A stretch of DNA of 8,101 bases from DASPKO01 sp035628055 (GTDB taxonomy: Bacteria > Planctomycetota > Phycisphaerae > Phycisphaerales > UBA1924): positions 1 to 8,101 of the forward strand of contig DASPKO010000073.1 of the NCBI GenBank assembly GCA_035628055.1, written 5' to 3'. The notes under the pieces were generated by a model. That model searched no databases, was not told where the DNA came from, and saw only the letters and a program-made list of their open reading frames with translations. The position numbers and the translations under genes were made by a program. How positions within the stretch are numbered: the first letter of the stretch is position 1; each line of letters starts with the position of its first letter. Of the stretch, positions 5,065 through 8,101 are shown one piece after another.

Positions 5065-7377
5065 GTGCCCGGCGCGGTCGCGGAACAACGGTGGCGCCTC
5101 GCCGGCCGGCACCGCGCCGCCGCGCTCGCCCTCGGCCTCCCCGTGCTGCTGGCCCTCGGGCTCGCCGCCCTCGCCCTGCCCGACGCCACGCCCCCACTCG
5201 GCGGCATCGCCAGCGCCGCCTGGACGCTCCTGACCGCCGGCGGCCTCGCCGCCCTCTACCTGCTCGGCGCCGCCGGCTGGGGCTGGGTCGCCGCTCCGAT
5301 GGTCCGCGGCCCGGACCAGCGGTGGCTCTGCGCCGGGCTCGGCGTGGGGATCGCGCTCGGGGTCGACCACCTGCTCGGTTGGCTGGGCGTTCTGAACTCG
5401 GCGCTCGCGTGGGGCGCGACCGCGCTCGGAATCGTCGCGCTCGCCCTGACCACGCTCCGCGCCCGCCGCGCAGCCTCCGCTGACGGGACCCGGCACCCGC
5501 CCAGGACCCCCTGGGACCTCGCGCTCCTGCTGGCGTGCGTGCCCGTGGGCGTCATGCTCCTCGCCGCCTGCAGCCCGCCGGGATGGCTCTGGGAGAGCGA
5601 GGCCGGCGGGTTCGATGTTCTGAGTTACCACCTCCAGCTCCCCAAGGAGTGGGTCGAGCGCGGACGGCTCGAGCCCCTCGAACACAACGTCTACTCGTTC
5701 CTTCCCTCGTACGCCGAGGCCGGATACCTCCACGTCATAATGCTGGCACGCCCCGCCATGCGCCTGCTCGCCCCGGCACCGGGCGGCCTGCCCTGGATGA
5801 TCGCGGGTCAGGGCGAGGTGCTCGCTGCCTGCCAGCTCGTGCACGCCGGGATGGCCGTGCTGGCCGGGCTGATGGCGGTGCGCCTGGTGTGCCGGCTGGG
5901 CGAGCGCGCCGGACTGGGCCGGGAATCGAGCGCCCTCGGCGCCGCGATCGCCGGGGCCAGCCTCCTCGCCACCCCCTGGACCGTCGTCACGGGGTCCATG
6001 GCCTACAACGAGATGGCGGTCGTGTTGCTCGGGCTCACCGCGACTCTCGCCGCGGTCGGGGGCCCGCCCCGCCCCGCGGCGCCCACCGACCCGGTGGTCG
6101 CCAGCGACCCCGCGATCACCGGCTCCATCGCCGACGCCGCGCGGCGCGGGGCCGCCGCCGGGCTGGCCCTGGGCCTGGCCTCCAGCGCCAAGCCCACGGC
6201 CCTCTTCCTGGTTGGACCCCTCGTGGGCCTGCTGCTCGCCCTCCCCGTGCGCGGCGCCTTGCACGCCCCCGAGCAGCGGGCGCACGCCCTGCACCGGGCG
6301 CTCACGGCCTGGTTCTGGGCCGGGGTCCTCGGCCTGGCCGCCGTTGCTCCCTGGCTTCTGCGCAACAAGCTCGCCTGCGGCAACCCGGTCTTCCCGGCGC
6401 TCACGGCCATGTGGGGGCAGGGGCATTGGACCGCCGAGCAGGTCGCGCGCTTCGCCGCGGCCCATCGCGAGAGCGCCGGCCTCGTCACCCGCCTCGGCCT
6501 GCTTCTCTCGCCCGACGGGCTCGGCGCGGGAAGCGCCCGCGGTGTCCTGCACGAGCAGTGGTCGGTCTTCTGGCCGGCCGCCGCGCTGCTGCTCCTGACC
6601 GCCGTCCTCACGCGCGCGACCCGCCGGGCCGCGCTCGCGCTGGCCCTCGGCTCGGCGCTGGGGTTGAGCGGGTGGCTCTTCCTGACGCACCTGCAATCCC
6701 GCTTCCTCGTCCCCCTGCTGGTCGGACTCGTTCCCCTTCTCGGGCTCGGTGGCGCCGCCATCGCCGGGCGGGCCCACCGGCCCTGGGCCGCCCGCGCCGC
6801 GCCGGTGATCCTGGCCCTCCTCCCGCTCGCGCTGGGCGGGCACACCCTGCGCCTCTTCCTGGCGCAGCGCGAGGCCCGCCCCAACCTGTTTCTCACCGGG
6901 ATGGCCGGCGTCATCTCCGGCGCCGCGGCCGCGAGCACGAGCCCCGAGGAGGCCCTCCGTTTCCTCGAGGACGCGCCACCCCCGGCGTTCTGGAATCTCC
7001 GCCACCACGCCGGGATGCCCCATTTGTCGCTCGCCGATCCCGCGCCCCCCGCCAGGCTCTACCTGCTCGGAGAGTCTCGCGCTCTGTACTTTGCCGGCCC
7101 CCTGGTCTACCACACCACGTGGGACACTTCCCCCCTGGGGCGCGCGCTCGCCAAGAGCCCCGACGACCCCGCCGCCTGGACCGCCGAGCTCCGGCACGAC
7201 GGGATCACCCACGTCCTGGTCAACTACGCCGAGCTCGCCCGTCTGGCGGAGGTCGACCGCTGGTACGCCCCGGGCGTGACGCCCGGCGTCGTGGATCGCT
7301 GGCTCGGCGGGCGGGCGCGCGTCGTCAAGTCCTGGGGCGGGCCGGGGGGCGCCACCGTCCTCTACGAGCTCCGCTAA
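5065..7377 (+). CDS. Polytopic membrane protein, GT-C-type glycosyltransferase (GT39/ArnT-like)
   Basis: The product has 770 aa and roughly 12-13 membrane helices, for example near 18-38, 50-78, 88-110, 150-168, 252-275, 290-332, 362-394, 413-432, 503-567 and 577-597. After the early helices comes the loop GGFDVLSYHLQLPKEWVERG (181-200). A 'D-x-x-x-Y-H-x-x-x-P' loop at the outer face with an acidic residue (Asp184) is characteristic of GT-C enzymes that use polyprenyl-phosphate sugars. Further supporting segments are LLRNKLACGNPVFPAL (431-446), a NPVFP motif common in bacterial relatives, and HLQSRFLVP (542-550). The C-terminus (about 600-770) is soluble and probably periplasmic, with LYLLGESRALYFAGP (665-679) and HVLVNYAEL (716-724). 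Donor and acceptor are unknown. The start is GTG at 5065, the first start codon after an in-frame stop at 5029-5031; no good Shine-Dalgarno sequence precedes it. The gene begins 37 bp after the cyclase gene and ends 31 bp before the next membrane protein. Confidence 0.78.
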   Translation: MPGAVAEQRWRLAGRHRAAALALGLPVLLALGLAALALPDATPPLGGIASAAWTLLTAGGLAALYLLGAAGWGWVAAPMVRGPDQRWLCAGLGVGIALGVDHLLGWLGVLNSALAWGATALGIVALALTTLRARRAASADGTRHPPRTPWDLALLLACVPVGVMLLAACSPPGWLWESEAGGFDVLSYHLQLPKEWVERGRLEPLEHNVYSFLPSYAEAGYLHVIMLARPAMRLLAPAPGGLPWMIAGQGEVLAACQLVHAGMAVLAGLMAVRLVCRLGERAGLGRESSALGAAIAGASLLATPWTVVTGSMAYNEMAVVLLGLTATLAAVGGPPRPAAPTDPVVASDPAITGSIADAARRGAAAGLALGLASSAKPTALFLVGPLVGLLLALPVRGALHAPEQRAHALHRALTAWFWAGVLGLAAVAPWLLRNKLACGNPVFPALTAMWGQGHWTAEQVARFAAAHRESAGLVTRLGLLLSPDGLGAGSARGVLHEQWSVFWPAAALLLLTAVLTRATRRAALALALGSALGLSGWLFLTHLQSRFLVPLLVGLVPLLGLGGAAIAGRAHRPWAARAAPVILALLPLALGGHTLRLFLAQREARPNLFLTGMAGVISGAAAASTSPEEALRFLEDAPPPAFWNLRHHAGMPHLSLADPAPPARLYLLGESRALYFAGPLVYHTTWDTSPLGRALAKSPDDPAAWTAELRHDGITHVLVNYAELARLAEVDRWYAPGVTPGVVDRWLGGRARVVKSWGGPGGATVLYELR

Positions 7378-7408
7378 CCCGCGCGGTGTCGTCGATCAGA
7401 GGGAGCGC

Positions 7409-8101
7409 GTGACCCAACCCCAGACCGAGCACGACGCTCCCCGCGCCGGCCGCTCCCGCGCCCGTGACCGCCTCGCCTGGCGCGGTGCGCAGCTCGCCGG
7501 CTTTGCGGCCGGGCTGGCCCTGCTCGCCTGGGTGGCGCGCGGCGCGCTCGCCGACACCGGGGCCGCCGAGCTCCGCCGCCTGTGGCGCGCCGGGCCCGGC
7601 GCCGCCTCCGCCCTGCTGGCCCTCTCGGGCCTGAGCATCCTGCTCACCGGCGCCATGTTCTGGGCCGCGGTCCGCCCGGCGCGGCCACTCCGGTTCTGGG
7701 GCGTTCAGGCGGTGAACGTGATCGCCTTCATCCTCGCGCTCGCGCCGCTCAAGATTGGGGCGATCTTCCGCGTGCTCGCCCACCACCGCCTCGACCGCCT
7801 GCCCCTTCTGACCATCGGGGCATGGTTCATCGTGGTCGCGCTGATCATGGCCGGCGTGCTGGTGCCGATGGGCCTGGCGAGCCTCTGGCGCACCCGGATC
7901 GACGGGGCGTGGCTCGCCGCCTCGGCCTCGGGGGCGGCGGCGCTCCTGGCCCTCATGTGGCTCTCCGCCCGCCAGGGCCGCGCGCACCTCGAGGCCGCAC
8001 TGCTCTGGTCCGCGGGCCGCGCCGGTGCGCGCGCCCGCGGCGCCGTCGAGCTTCGCCTGCTCCCCCGCCTCCGCGAGGGGGCCGTCATGGCCGGGGCGGG
8101 G
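7409..8101 (+). CDS. LPG-synthase-TM/UPF0104-like integral membrane protein (C-terminus beyond window)
   Basis: An open frame of 231 codons runs from GTG at 7409 to the window edge. GAGG (7399-7402) lies six bases upstream. A charged N-terminus (1-24) is followed by at least five predicted helices, near 25-43, 64-87, 98-117, 133-155 and 167-186. The stretch AVNVIAFILALAPLKIGAIF (101-120), followed by RVL, resembles the conserved 'N...P.R.GE..R..L' element of the lysylphosphatidylglycerol-synthase transmembrane family. The usual Arg is Lys115, and the usual Glu is Ala118. Members of this broad family are flippase-like membrane proteins, often encoded beside glycosyltransferases, and only some make aminoacyl lipids. 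Its position 31 bp after the GT-C gene points to a shared envelope pathway. The family call is moderate because the second half is missing. Confidence 0.66.
   Translation, partial: MTQPQTEHDAPRAGRSRARDRLAWRGAQLAGFAAGLALLAWVARGALADTGAAELRRLWRAGPGAASALLALSGLSILLTGAMFWAAVRPARPLRFWGVQAVNVIAFILALAPLKIGAIFRVLAHHRLDRLPLLTIGAWFIVVALIMAGVLVPMGLASLWRTRIDGAWLAASASGAAALLALMWLSARQGRAHLEAALLWSAGRAGARARGAVELRLLPRLREGAVMAGAG

Noticed and set aside
4484..5233. 249-codon plus-strand open frame bridging the cyclase and GT-C genes
   Set aside because: Arg/Pro/Ser-rich reading overlapping two well-supported genes in other frames.
5014..7212. 732-codon open frame on the minus strand opposite the GT-C gene
   Set aside because: The reading is Gly/Arg/Glu/Gln-rich low complexity with no domain, whereas the plus strand gives membrane helices and GT-C motifs. 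It is an artefact of high GC at third codon positions.

Overview
The window is very GC-rich DNA (clearly above 70% by eye, with G/C at nearly every third codon position). The best guess for the organism is a planctomycete, probably of the Phycisphaerae type. Three things suggest this: a secreted protein ending in a PEP-CTERM-like tail of the 'PAPGSLALLGL...RRRR' kind; an HDOD domain fused to GGDEF; and a GT-C membrane protein next to an LPG-synthase-TM-like protein. This is an inference from protein style, since there is no rRNA or other marker in the window.

Left part (1-1538, minus strand): the N-terminal 88 codons of an EamA/DMT-type membrane transporter run off the left edge. Upstream of it, in the same direction and 88 bp away, lies a complete Eis-like GNAT N-acetyltransferase of 394 aa that keeps the family's C-terminal phenylalanine. 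A 387-bp divergent intergenic region (1539-1925) follows. It holds a plausible sigma-70-type promoter whose spacer contains a perfect 12-bp palindrome. The promoter points right, towards a 233-aa exported PEP-CTERM-like protein (1926-2627). That gene is closed by a strong intrinsic terminator (2678-2707), so it looks monocistronic.

Middle part (2922-5027, plus strand): a small 130-aa protein contains two tandem motifs resembling the MshEN/GspE N-terminal c-di-GMP-binding motif. It lies 36 bp before a 558-aa HDOD-GGDEF protein with an intact GGEEF active site and an intact RxxD inhibitory site. Together they look like a compact c-di-GMP signalling module, with a maker and a possible reader. 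This is the most interesting part of the window.

Right part (5065-8101, plus strand): a 770-aa GT-C-type polytopic membrane protein, probably a polyprenyl-phosphate-sugar-dependent glycosyltransferase, is followed after 31 bp by the start of an LPG-synthase-TM-like integral membrane protein that runs off the right edge. This looks like the start of an envelope glycan or glycolipid operon. All genes from 2922 onward are co-directional with gaps of 31-37 bp, so the signalling pair and the envelope genes may share a transcript. No tRNA, rRNA, CRISPR array, insertion sequence, attachment site or replication origin was seen.
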